Below, in pieces: positions 11,636-23,400 of a stretch of 64,000 bases of DNA. Made by a program: the position numbers and the translations under genes. The number at the start of each line of letters is the position of its first letter. Within the stretch, counting starts at the first letter, position 1. The stretch lies in NCBI GenBank assembly GCA_026874595.1, contig CM049309.1:68866926-68930925 (forward strand), written 5' to 3'. Origin of the DNA: Sipunculus nudus (taxonomy: Eukaryota; Annelida; Sipuncula; Golfingiida; Sipunculidae). The notes under the pieces are model-generated. The model saw nothing but the letters and a program-made list of their open reading frames with translations, had not been told where the DNA came from and ran no database searches.

Positions 11636-13893
11636 ACATATTATGAGATACTCACCATCAGTCTGTCTGTCTGTCCTTCCAATAAATTTTAAATGTCACT
11701 GTCACTAACAAGGGCTTCATAACTTAGGTTATGACAATATTTATACTTCTGGCAGGAGATATTATGTTTTCTGTCCATCTGTCCGTTAACCAGGCACAAA
11801 TTGTAACCACTGGACCTGGAATCTTCTAACTTGACATCCAGGAAGGTCCAGGAAAAATCTCCTTTGAAACATGAAATAAGGTCTCTGTTACCCCTTACTC
11901 TCAGAGCTATGGGGCTCAGAAATTTCTCCCAAAATAATTAACAATTTGATACAAAAGCTACAGTATCTAAACAACTAATGCTTTGATCATCATAATTCTT
12001 TGCATTCATATTTATTATGGGGAGTTTTATCAGTTCCTGCAGAGTGGTGACCCCAAAGCTCAAGTATCTTAACAACCATGATTCTTTGAATGCATATTCT
12101 TCATGGAGTGTTTCATCAGTTCCTGCAGATGGGTGGCGCCACCTGGAGTTTTTACGCAATGTTTCCTATTTTTGAGATCTTCAAAGATGTGGTTGTATTT
12201 CAACAGGGCACAAATCATTACCATTTGACCTAGAAATTTGTCATCCTGGGAAATCCTAGAAAAGTCTCCTTGGAAACCTGATATTAGGTTACTAATACCA
12301 ATATCCTCTGAGCTATGGTGCTTGTAAATACCCCTCAGTATAATTAAAATTTTATACAAACCTCCAGTTTCTGAACAACTAATGCATTAATCGCCATGAT
12401 TCTTTGCATGCACTTTCATCATGGAGTGTTTCATCATTTCCTGCAGACTGGTGGCACCACCTGGATTTTTAGCTCAGCTGACTTTCAGTCATGCTGAGCT
12501 ATAGCGATCATTCTTTGTCCGTCGTCCCTCTGTCTGGCTGTCTGTCCGTCCGTTAACCAGGCACAAATCGTAACTCTGGACCTAGAATCATGTAACTTTA
12601 CATTCTGAGAGGTCCATGATAAATCTCCTAAGAAACCAGAAATTAGGTCTCTGTTACCCATATCCTTCGAGCTATGGGGCCCCAAAGTACCCCCCCCCCC
12701 CCCAGAATAGTAAAAAATTTCATACAAAAACTTCAATATCTCAACTACATCACTGATGGTCATGATTTTTTGCATACATATTGATCATGAGATGTTCCTT
12801 CAGTTTCTGCAGACTAGTGGCACCACCTGTATTTTTCGATTTTTTACAAATTGTTTTCTCTATTTTTGAGACCTTTAAAAATGTGAACATCTGTTAACAG
12901 GGCACAGATCCTTATTGGACCAAGAATCTTCATTCTTGACATTCTGAGAGACCTATGAAAAGTGTACATGGACACCTGAAATAAGGTCTCTGTTACCCTT
13001 ATCCTTTGAGCTGTGGGGCTCCCAATTACCCCCCAGAATAATGGAAAATTTGATTTAAAAAAATGCAACATCTCAATAACTACAACACTGATGGTCATGA
13101 TTTTTGGCATACATATTGATCATGAGGTGTTCCATCAGTTTCAGCAGACTGGGTGCGCCACCTCTATTTTTTTCGAATTTTTACGTATTTTTTTCTCCTA
13201 TTTTGAGACCTTTAAAGATGTGGTTATCTGTCAACCTGAAATTAGGTCTCTGTTACCCATATCCTTCAAGCTATAGGATTCCGAAGTATCCCTCAGAATA
13301 ATGGAAAATTTGATACAAAAGCTGAAGTGTCTGAACAACTAATCCAGAGACCACCATGATTCTTTGCATGCATATTGACCATGTTTTTATTAGTTTCTGC
13401 AGACTGGTGGAGCCACCTGTATTCTTTTTAAAGTTTACGCATTTTTTCTCTATTTTTGAGATATATTAATACAGACACAGTGTCAGCCTGTTGGTTAATC
13501 TGTTTGATGCTTCAGTTGAATGGGTATATACTACCATTAAGATGATAAAATTTCCTTTTGCGAATCTGTTCCCAGTCAGCTGAGCGTCATGACCCATGGG
13601 TCACTTGTTTCAAATATGTAAGTATTTTCTTTTAATTTTCTTTTTGAGACCTTCAAAGATGCAGTCATCCATTAACAAGGCAGAAAATTGTAACCATTGC
13701 ACCTAGAATCTTCTAACTTGATATCCAGAGAGGTCCATGAAAAATCTCCTTGGAAACATGAACTTAAGTCTCTGTTACCCATATCCTTTGAGTTATGCTC
13801 CAGTTGAAATTGAAAACCATCTACAAAATTTGGCATTCAGATGATAAAATTCCTTTTGTGAATGTCTTCTTAGCTGAGCGCTGGGTTACTTGT
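11636..13893 (+). mobile_element. Degraded family Q element carrying a nested copy
   Basis: The outer element shows the family Q core unit (GTTAACCAGGCACAAAT, then CTCTGTTACCC, then CAGACTGGTGGCACCACC and TATTTTTGAGAC, period about 330-340 bases). The unit is interrupted at 12467 by a second family Q element and resumes after 13610 with TTTTTGAGACCTTCAAAGATG. The outer 3' end near 13865 (TTAGCTGAGCGCTGGG) is eroded. Confidence 0.6.
12467..13610 (+). mobile_element. Helentron-like element, family Q, nested copy
   Basis: A complete copy: the 5' end TTTTTAGCTCAGCTGACTTT is followed by a weak hairpin partner; the core holds about three units; the 3' end carries CAGTCAGCTGAGC, the inverse of the 5' GCTCAGCTGACT, then the perfect 14-base palindrome TGACCCATGGGTCA at 13590-13603 and CTTGTTT. 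It is inserted into a unit of another family Q copy right after GGTGGCACCACCTGG. Confidence 0.68.
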
Positions 13894-15415
13894 TGTCATC
13901 ATTTGTTGGTTTTACTGTTGGCAACTTTACTCAAGAAGTAAAGTAAAACCATTGAAAAATTCATGACATTTTGAAAGGGAATCTTGATCAGCTTAATTTG
14001 TTTTTAAAGGATTCATCACTGTTGCAAGCTGAGGCAATAAAGAATGTTTGAGAAGGTGTATATAAGATCTCTGAGTTCTTTCTAGTTTGAAAATGTCCCC
14101 TGACCCCCTGGATATTTGTTTCAGTTCTTAGGTAAAAAACAGTTTCTTAAGAGTGTCAGAGATATGTATGTTGCCTGTATGAATTAAATCACATTCTGGT
14201 TTCAGATAAGTGTAAACAAAAGTACCCATATTGCTGAATATAACACAGGTCTCTCCAAGAGTGACATTATCCTCAGACACTACTAATTTTAGTCTCATGC
14301 CTGCCTGTTTTAAGGTAACATGGTTAGACTTCTATCTTTGTAGCACTCAACATGTCTACATTCCTGAGGCAGGCTATACAGTACACAACAGGGAGAGGCC
14401 AAGAGTTTTATGTAAAAAAAAAGCTGAGGTAAAAATGGCTCAATTGAAAATAACAGATAACGGGTTTAAATTTCAATTAGGAACTGAAAGCAACAATACA
14501 TGTATCTTCTTCTACCCCACCATAGACCCCATCTACTATAAATAAGTCTATTAATACTATTATTTCCTAACCATTATTTGCCAATGATATATACATGCTT
14601 GTATAAAGATATAGATTATTTTGTCAAAACCAAATTTTTGCATCCTCCTGAAACCTTACAAATTTGCACTTTTTTCTTGTCCAGTGATTTTTCAAAAAAA
14701 AAAAAGAAAGATTTAAAAATCACCTTCTCAGTTCTTTATTTTTCACCCCATAAGTCTGTAGAACAATTATTCATCTTGTAATTTGGTTTGATGGATTTTC
14801 ATGAATCTCATCATTACCACTTACCAATAGATTATCCCACCCAAGTTTGATTATAGACAAACTCCATACATATTTAATGAGATCAGAGGTCACCAGGCTA
14901 CTTACCAGGAAATTTATCCTATTTGATGAAACTCAAAAGAAAAATTAACAGATATAATAACCCACCTAGGTTTGATTCCTGACATACATTTTTTATGACC
15001 TCCACCATGATGACTAATAAAAAAATCTTATGGATTTTCTTGAAACTTACAATAAATATTTACCATTTCATATAGTTTCTTACCTGAATAAAATTTTCAG
15101 CAAAACCCATACATTTTTAATGAAGTCAGATGTCGCAAGACAAACAAAGGGAGTATTATACATGATTGCAGTGTTCCAGTTCATAATATTGTCTTTAGAA
15201 TATCAGTATCTCTTTGATAAATAAGAGCTCATTTAGGGCTGATACTGAGTATATATCAACTGGAACATATCTTCTGGTGCCTAGGCCTAATCTCTATTTA
15301 TAAATAAAAGTGTTGCCACTCAGTGTAGACACACAACTTCACTGTAGCCACACCTCTGAAATGCCCATTTTTGAAGTCTTGGGAATAATTCAGTGTGTAT
15401 CTTTGAAATCTCTTG
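13894..15415. other. Unassigned intronic DNA
   Basis: AT-rich sequence, in places resembling older repeat fragments (for example near 14800-15150, with recurring ATGAGATCAGAGGTCA-like text). No exon or complete element is visible. Confidence 0.4.
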
Positions 15416-15594
15416 TTATTGTATCCCCAGACAAAGTCGGGAGATACTATGTTTTCATACCGGTCCCGCCGCTGCCACCGCCGCCGCCGCATATAAATCT
15501 TGTTGGGGCGATAACCCAAAAAATATTTCACGGAACTTTACCAAACTAGGTATATGTATAGATATGGGTAAGAGGATGACGCCTATTTAAAATG

Positions 15595-15606
15595 AGGTCA
15601 TGACCT
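15595..15606. promoter_or_regulatory. Palindromic nuclear-receptor-type site AGGTCATGACCT
   Basis: A perfect inverted repeat of the AGGTCA half-site with no spacer, the sequence known in vertebrates as the palindromic thyroid-hormone/retinoid element. It lies in the 5' part of family P, and one-base variants (GGGTCATGACCT) recur near 19877, 21143, 28782 and 29108. Binding is not shown; the match is exact. Confidence 0.35.
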
Positions 15607-16189
15607 TCACTAGGAGAGTGTCCTTGACCTTGAATAGGTCCAATTTTTGGGAAAATCACACAAATTCTTTAATATCTCAAGAAATCTTGCATGGATTTAT
15701 CCCAAAATCAAGTTGATGGAAGATCATGGATAGGGTTGTCATGTTCCAGAAACTGGTGGCACCACCTATTATTCTTTACTTGTTTTTGTGCCGTTTAATA
15801 CCCCCGAAATTGCCACCTTACAGTACTGTGAGCATTACAAGTCAAAAACTAATGGACAGATTTCTTTTATATTATGCATATACATAGGTATGGGTTATGG
15901 GATGATGTTTATTCAAATTGGGGTCATGACCTTTCCTATGATAGTGGCCTTGACCTTGAATTTTGCCATATATGGTGAAAATCACACACCTCTTATGATA
16001 TATCCAGTGTTTATAGCCATATGGATTTCAAACATGACTTATGTATGGCCTACCACTAGAGTAAGAACCCATAGGTTCTAGGGTCATGAGGTCATTGGAC
16101 TGGCATTTTAAAAGATACTGTGAATGCATTTTAAGCCAAACTTTCATCCTAGGTCTTCCATCTTGAATATATAGCTCACTTGCCAATAG

Positions 16190-17860
16190 TGGATGATCCA
16201 TATCAATTTTGGGGTTACAAGGTCAAAGGTCAAGGCCACAAGAGCTATCTGTCCAAAAATTAGTTTCTGGATGATAATTCCTGCTTTTATTGATGTACTG
16301 ATTTCAAACTTGACTTATATATGTCCCATTGAAAAAGCAAGACTCCAATTGATTTTCGGGTCATGAGGTCAAAGGTCAAGCTTACAGGACACATCTTTAA
16401 AAAGATTGTGGATGCATTTTCAGCCAAACATTTCATCTCAGACCTTTCATCTTGCACATATAAGTCATCTGCCAACAGAGGAAGACCCCTATCAGTTTTG
16501 AGGTCACAAGGTCAAAGGTGAAGGTCACAGGAGCCATCTGTCCAAAAATTAGTTCCTGGATGATAATTCCTGCTTTTATTGATGTATGGATTTAAAACTT
16601 GACTTGTATATGTCCCATTGGAAAAGCAAGACCCAAATTGATTTTGGGGTCATGAGGTCAAAGGTCAAGGTCACACGACACATCTTTAAAAAGATGTGGA
16701 TGCATTTTCAGCCAAACATTTCGTCTCAGATCTTTCATCTTGCACATATAGTTCACCTGCCAAGAGAGGAAGAACCCTATCAATTTTGAGGTCATAAGGT
16801 CAAAGGTGAAGGTCACAGGAGCCATCTGTCCAAAAATTAGTTTCTGGATGATAATTCCTGCTTTTATTGATGTATGGATTTCAAACTTGACTTTTATTTG
16901 ACCCATTGGAAAAGCAAGACCCGAATTGATTTTGGGGTCATGAGGTCAAAGGTCAAGGTCACAGGAAACCTCTTTAAAAAGATTGTGGATGCATTTTCAG
17001 CCAAACAATTCATCTCAGATCTTTCATCTTGCACATATAGTTCACCTGCCAAGAGTGGAAGACCCCTATCAATTTTGAGGTCACAAGGTCAAAGGTGAAG
17101 GTCACAGGAGCCATCTGTCCAAAAATTAGTTTCTGGATGATAATTCCTGCTTTTATTGATGTATGGATTTCAAACTTGACTTGTATATGTCCCATTGGAA
17201 AAGCAAGACCAGAATTGATTTTAGGGTCATGAGGTCAAAGGTCAGGGTCACAGGAAATCTCTTTAAAAAATTGTGGATGCACTTGTCAGCCAAACAATTA
17301 ATCTCAGATCTTTCATCTTGCACCTATAGTTCACCTGCCAAGAGAGGAAGAACCCTATCAATTTTGAGGTCACAAGGTCAAAGGTGAAGGTCACAGGAGC
17401 CATCTGTCCAAAAATTAGTTTCTGGATGATAATTCCTTCTTTTATTGATGTATGGATTTCAAACTTGACTTGTATTTGACCCATTGGAAAAGCAACACCC
17501 AAATTGATTTTGGGGTCATAAGGTCAAAGGTCAAGGTCACAGGACACATCTTTAAAAAGATGTGGATGCATTTTTTTAGCCAAACATTTCATCTCAGATC
17601 TTTCATCTTGCACATATAGTTCACCTGCCAAGAGAGGAAGAACCCTATCAATTTTGAGGTCACAAGGTCAAAGGTGAAGGTCACAGGAGCCATCTGTCCA
17701 AAAATTAGTTTCTGGATGATAATTCCTTCTTTTATTGATGTATGGATTTCAAACTTGACTTGCATATGTCCCATTGGAAAAGCAAGACCCAAATTGATTT
17801 TGGGGTCATGAGGTCAAAGGTCACAGGACACGTCTTTTAAAAGATCAAGGTCACAGGACC
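16190..17860 (+). repeat. Tandem array of about 290-base units in family P core
   Basis: About six units. Each contains CTGGATGATAATTCCTGC, then TGATGTATGGATTTCAAACT, then GGTCATGAGGTCAAAGGTCA, then TCAGCCAAACA and TTCACCTGCCAAGAG, then AGGTCAAAGGTGAAGGTCA. Neighbouring units are nearly identical, so the array was amplified or homogenised recently. Confidence 0.85.
16655..16673 (+). promoter_or_regulatory. DR1-type nuclear-receptor site with extended third half-site
   Basis: The site reads AGGTCAAAGGTCAAGGTCA: two AGGTCA half-sites spaced by one base (DR1, the consensus for RXR and HNF4 type receptors) merging into TCAAGGTCA (ERR/FTZ-F1 type). The AGGTCAAAGGTCA core is repeated at 16220, 16366, 16943, 17232, 17521, 17811, 20369 and 20659, and an AGGTCAAAGGTGAAGGTCA variant alternates with it. 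The sites are exact by sequence; function is unknown. Confidence 0.35.
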
Positions 17861-18018
17861 AACATCTTCAACAAGATTGTTGATTGTTAGATGGGAGAAA
17901 CAATAAATATGCCAAGTGTCAGTATATGCTGCTAAAAATGGGGGTCTATTCTTGAAGGGGGGGGGGACTACTATGTCTGGGGATACTCTGGCACCTGTGG
18001 TGCCAAGAAATGTCTAGT

Positions 18019-19710
18019 TTGATATTATATTCTGAAGGTACCAGCACAGTGCCATCTGTCAGAAACTATGCCAGTTGGTCTAGCTCGATCCATTGAAAAC
18101 ATGGCTGGGTTGAACTTGTCTTTTGGACAATTCACACAGACCCAATGTAAAAATGGGAAATATGCTAGCTAGTTTAATCAGTACTCAGTCACTGAACCTT
18201 AGCTTATAATTGGTATCAATCTTATCCTGAATTGCCAAACCCTACCATATATTGGAAAATATGGATCAAACAGATTCTTTTCATCGGCTTTATGCATTGG
18301 TATTTAAAAAATGCTGTAACTGAAAGGCCCCTACAATTCAATCTTTGAATTCAAGTAAAAGCCTTTAAGCTACTTAGGTGCCTGGTGTTTGTATGAAACA
18401 TAATAAGAATAACTAGTATTGCTCTATTTTGTTATTTGTGTAATTGAGTTCTCCATAGACTAGGGTATGAGTCATCTCTGTTCATGTGTGTGTGTGGTTT
18501 TTTTTTTAACAAACCTATAAACTTATACAATGGTGTGGTGTTGTCTGTTGTCTGCACTTTAACACATACTATCTCAAAAGGGCATGAGCTCAGAAAAAAC
18601 CCAGAAACAAGCTCTCTCAAGTTTGTTTGAATGGTTCCAGTTCATTGATCTTTTACCTAGTTACATACAGGAAGCAGAACTTAGTCATTTGGCCTAATAA
18701 GCATACTAAGATCGCAATCTGAAAAGAGGTAGGAGCTAGCATCATCAGATATATGCAAATCTTGGTCACATGACTTATATTCAGTTTGAAATAGAGATAT
18801 TGGTGGCTCAACCTGCATAAACTTCAAGCTGGAAAACCTTGGAAGTTCTTCTTCTCCAAATTCATCCAGCAGAATTGTTTAAAATTTCACAGAAATGATC
18901 CCAGATACATTTGATCATGTGGTTCTAGTTTTGTGATCCTTAGATTTCTAATTACTGGTTTCATCTGTTAATACCTTTCTGGCACAGGATCATTTTGCCT
19001 GCAATGGTTGCTGATACATAAATCATAAATTAGATGACTAGATCACACTCTGTGGGAGTCTCAACATTGTCTCACTCCATGGTGGATCAAAATACATCAT
19101 CAACTCATGAAGGTCAAAGAAGTTGAAATGCCATCCTATTATGTGTATTGTAGTTAATAAAAATTAACATATTATCAGTTCAAATGGGATTTGTGCAGCC
19201 TGCTACATTTATTATTTTGTAAGAATAACCAGAAATAAAGTTCAATTACAGTCGCTAAGCTATCCCACTCACCAGCAAGTTTTATAGAGCATATTTAGGG
19301 CACACACTTTATTATCTTCATACTTGCTTTAGTAGTGATGGCTTTAGTAGGAATTGCACAGTACGTAATAGCGGGAAGAAAAATATTAATCAATTGAATT
19401 CACCTGACACAAAAACATAAGGCATTTTCATGACAACCACATGTAAAATGAGTTTTTGTGACTCTGCTTTATGTGAGGATGCCTTGCCTAATTAAGATGG
19501 GTATATATTTCCACTGTGCAGTATGGTTCTCCATGTACTGACACCATCATGTGTAATTAGCTCTTAATGGTTCCTCAGCTTAAAGAGAGAAAACTGATTA
19601 ACCAAAATGAAATTAGTTGGTAATTTAATTTTGGCAGCAGCAGCACAATTTAAATAACACTACAGGATGTGATTTATATGATCATATTTGATAATAAGGA
19701 TCGCATAAAT
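18019..19710. other. Unassigned intronic DNA between two family P copies
   Basis: No exon, tandem array or recognisable element is visible. Sequence is AT-rich with stops in all frames. Confidence 0.45.
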
Positions 19711-21478
19711 AGTTATTGTATCCCCAAACAAAGTCGGGATACTATGGTTTCACAACGGTCCCGCCGCCGCAGGAAAACCTTGTGAGCGGGATAACTCAAA
19801 AATTATTTAACTGATCTTTTTCAAACTTTACATTTGCATAGATATAGGTAAGGGGACAAAGCCTATTTAAAATGGGGTCATGACCTATGCTAGGAGAGTG
19901 ACCTTGACCTTGAAAAGGTCCATTTTTGCTGAAAAAAACACAAATTTTTAAATATCTCAAGTAAGCTTGCATGGACTGGTCCAAAAATCAAGGTGACCGA
20001 AGATCTTGGATAGCCTTGTGATATACCGGAAACTGGTGGCACCACCTATTATCCTTTTCTTGTTTTTATGCCTTTTAATACCCCCATAATTGCCACTTGA
20101 CAGTACTGTAAGCATTATAAGTCAAAAACTAATGGACAGATTTCTTTCATATTATACACATGTAGAGAGATGGGTTATGGGATGAGGTCTATTTACATTT
20201 GGGTCATGACATTTACCATGAGAGTGGCCTTGACCTTTAATGTGTCCATATTTGGTGAAAATCACACACCTCTTATGATATCTCCAGTGTTGATAGCCAT
20301 ATGGATTTCAAACATGACTTATGTATGGCCCAGCACTAAAGAAAGAACCCATAGGTTCTAGGGTCATGAGGTCAAAGGTCAAGGTCACTGGACTCACATC
20401 TTAAAAGATACTGTGAATGCATTTTAAGCCAAACTTTCATCCCAGGTCTTCCATCTTGAATATATAGCTCACTTGCCAATAGTGGATGATCCATATTGAT
20501 TTTGGGGTCACAAGGTCAAGGGTCAAGGCCACAGGAGCTATCTGTCAAAAAATTAGTTTCTGGATGATAATTCCTGCTTTTATTGATGTATTGATTTCAA
20601 ACTTGACTTATATATGTCGCATTAAAAAAGCAAGACTCCAATTGACTTTCGGGTCATGAGGTCAAAGGTCAAGGTCACAGGACACATCTTTGAAAAGATC
20701 GTGGATGCATTTTTAGCCAAACAATTAATTCATCTCAGATCTTTCATCTTGCACATATAGTTCATCTGCCAAGAGTTGAAGACCCCTATCAATTTCGAGG
20801 TCACAAGGTCAAAGGTTAAGGTCACAGGAGCCATCTGTCAAAAAATTAGTTTCTGGATGATAATTCCTGCTTTTATTGATGTATAGATTTAAAACTTGAC
20901 TTGTATATGTCCCATTCGAAAAGCAAGACCAGAATTGATTTTGGGGTCATGAGGTCAAGGGTCAAGGTCACAGGACACATCTTTAAAAAGACTGTGGATG
21001 CACGGGATACTATGGTTTCATGACGGTCCCACCACAGAAAAATCTTGTGAGCAAGATAACTAAAAAAAATTTCACGGATCTAAATTTATCAAACTTTACA
21101 TATGTATAGATATAGGTAAGAGGACGAAGCCTATTTATAATGGGGTCATGACCTTTGCTGAGAGAGTGATCTTGACCTTGAATAGGTCCAATTTTGCTGA
21201 AAATTACACAAACTCTTAAATATCTCAAGATTGTTTGCATGGATTGGTCCCAAAATCAAGGTGACAGAAGATCTTGGATAGCCTTGTGATGTGCCAAAAG
21301 GTCTTGGCCACAGGACCAACATCTTCAAAAAGATTGTGGATTGATAGATGGAAGAAACAATAATTGCTTGCCAAGTGTCAGTATATGCTGCTAAAAATGG
21401 GGGCCTATTCTTAAAGGGGGGGGGGCGTACTGTGTCTGGGGATACTCTGGCACCTGTGGTGCCAAGAAATGTCTAATT
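19711..21478 (+). mobile_element. Helentron-like family P, composite of two copies
   Basis: The 5' end GTTATTGTATCCCCAAACAA and the 3' end TGTCTGGGGATAC, hairpin GGCACCTGTGGTGCC and AAATGTCTAATT are all present. At 21002 a second 5' region (GGGATACTATGGTTTCATGA) begins in the middle of a core unit. The element is therefore a 5' copy without its end joined to a 5'-truncated copy, either by recombination or by insertion of a copy missing its first 20 bases. Confidence 0.68.
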
Positions 21479-21775
21479 GTTTATGTGGCACAGTTAAAGG
21501 AAAATGTTGAACTGAGGGATAAAGACTAACATTCATATATTGTCTATCTTTCTGCTGTTTAGTCTCAATAACAGGGAATATTTTTTACCACTTTAAACTA
21601 AAACTTTCAGTTCTGTGCTTTTAATACATAAGGTATTTTCTCCTATCAGACTTTATATAGGACTGATATATTTGCTGGCATTAGAGGTCAGAAACAAATC
21701 TAGAAATTAAGAAAACTATCTTAAATGTTTTTAAAGTCTACCTTAGATAATCTAGTTCTACACAATTTTAACACC

Positions 21776-22450
21776 CCAGTTATTGTAGCTGTACTGACTA
21801 CATGATTTTTTAGTGTACCCTAGTTATTGTAGCTGTTCTGGCTACAGAATTTTAAAGTCTACCCTAGTTATTGTGGCTGTACTGACTACTGAATTTTAAA
21901 GTCCATCCTAGTTATTGTAGCTATACTGACTACAAAAAATTAAAGCCCACTCCGTTATAGTAGAGCTCTGTACTGACTACAGAATCTTAAATTTTACCCT
22001 AGTTATTGTAGCTGTACTGATGACAGAATTTTTAAAGTCTACCCTATTTTTTTTAGTTGTACTGACTACATTAGTTTAGTCTTCTTTAGTTATTGTAGCT
22101 TTACTGATTACAGAAATTTTTAAACCCTTTTTATGGTAGCTGTACTGACTTCAGAAGATTAAAAGTCTACCCAAGTTATTGTAGCTGTACTGACTACAGA
22201 AGTTTTTAAAAAGTCTAACCTTGTTATTGTAGCTCTACTGACTACAGAAGTTTTTAAAAAGTCTAACCTTGTTATTGTAGCTGTACTGACTACAGAAGTT
22301 TTTAAAAAGTCTAACCTTGTTATTGTAGCTCTACTGACTACAGTAGTTTAAATTGTACTTTAGTTATTGTAGTTGCAATGACTACAGTAGTTTAAAATTG
22401 TCCCTAGTTATTTTACTGACTGCAGTAGTTAAAAGTGTACCCTAGTTAAT
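21776..22450. repeat. About 60-base minisatellite, left part
   Basis: Eleven or so variable units with the core GTTATTGTAGCTGTACTGAC, then TACAGAA and TTTAAAGTCTACCC. The core contains GTAGCTGTAC and ends in a TGACTACAG block. Units 22195-22345 (AGTTTTTAAAAAGTCTAACC) are almost identical to each other, so amplification was local. Confidence 0.85.
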
Positions 22451-23260
22451 AGTTATTGTATCCCCAGACAAATTCGGCATACTACGGTTTAAGCACTGTA
22501 GCACACCCCCCCCCCCCACTGCTGCCGCAGAGATTTCCTTTTGACTTGGCCTGAAATTGTGCATGTTCATAGTTCTTATACTCCTCCATCTTTTACTCAA
22601 GACTAGTTGCACCATCTGCAATTGTTTTCCCATGGCATCAATCTGTACACGTGCTTTGGGTGAAAATTGCTCATATCTCCGGAGTGGTTCAAGTAATTGG
22701 TCTGAAATTTGGCATGTCCATCCATCTTGGAAAGTTTTCTGGTAAACCAGATTTTGTAGAATAAATTTATGCCCTTTTCTCAGGAGTGATTTGCCCTATT
22801 GGCCTGAAATAGTGCATATCCATAAAGCTTCAACTCCTGTATCTTGTACTCAAGACTGTTGGTTTCATCTACCATTTTCTTTCATGTAGCTTCCATCCAT
22901 TCATTTGTTTTAGTTGAAAATTGCTCATATCTTAAGAGTCGTTCAGTGTGTTTGTCTGCAATTTTGCATGTACATCCATCTTGGAGAGGTTTCTCGATCA
23001 TCAACCAGACAGGAGGTGCCACCTACCGTACAGTTTTTATAAAATAAATTTATCCCTTTTCTCAATAGAGATTCACCATATTGGCCCCGATATTTGGCGA
23101 AAAATATTGTTTCTTAAGTTGATAGATGGAAGAAACCATAGTCACTTGAAAAGTGTCAGTATATGCTGCTGCAGATCAGGGGCCTATTCTTAAAGTGGGG
23201 GGGAGGGGGAACAATTGTATTGGGATACTGTGGCACCTACTGTGCCAAAAAATGTCTTGT
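22451..23260 (+). mobile_element. Helentron-like family P, short copy inside a minisatellite
   Basis: The 5' end is AGTTATTGTATCCCCAGACA. The 3' end is degenerate: TTGGGATACTG, then GGCACCTACTGTGCC hairpin and AAAAATGTCTTGTT. It interrupts the 60-base minisatellite, which resumes directly with GTAGCTGTACTGAC. The core lacks the DR1 array and instead holds two copies of a segment with TTGCTCATATCT and AATTTGGCATGTCCATCC. Confidence 0.68.
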
Positions 23261-23400
23261 TGTAGCTGTACTGACTACAGCAGGTTAATGTGTTCCTTAG
23301 TTATTGTAGTTGCACTGACTACAGAAATTAAAAGTCTACCCGAGTAATTGTAGTTCTACTGACTTCAGTTGTTTAAAGTGTACCCTAGTTACTACCCCTG
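23261..23400. repeat. About 60-base minisatellite, right part
   Basis: Continuation of the array of 21776-22450 after the family P insertion, with two or three further units ending ACCCTAGTTACTACCCC. Confidence 0.8.

Larger units (their letters stand above)
15416..18018 (+). mobile_element. Helentron-like element, family P, long copy
   Basis: The 5' end GTTATTGTATCCCCAGACAA is matched near the 3' end by the inverted TGTCTGGGGATAC at 17975-17987. After this comes the hairpin GGCACCTGTGGTGCC and the terminus AAATGTCTAGTT. This asymmetric inverted repeat plus 3' hairpin and tandem core fits Helentron-associated (HINE, pearl-like) elements described from molluscs. The core holds a tandem array of about 290-base units from about 16190 to 17860, rich in AGGTCA motifs. 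No Rep/helicase frame is present, so it is non-autonomous. Confidence 0.7.
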
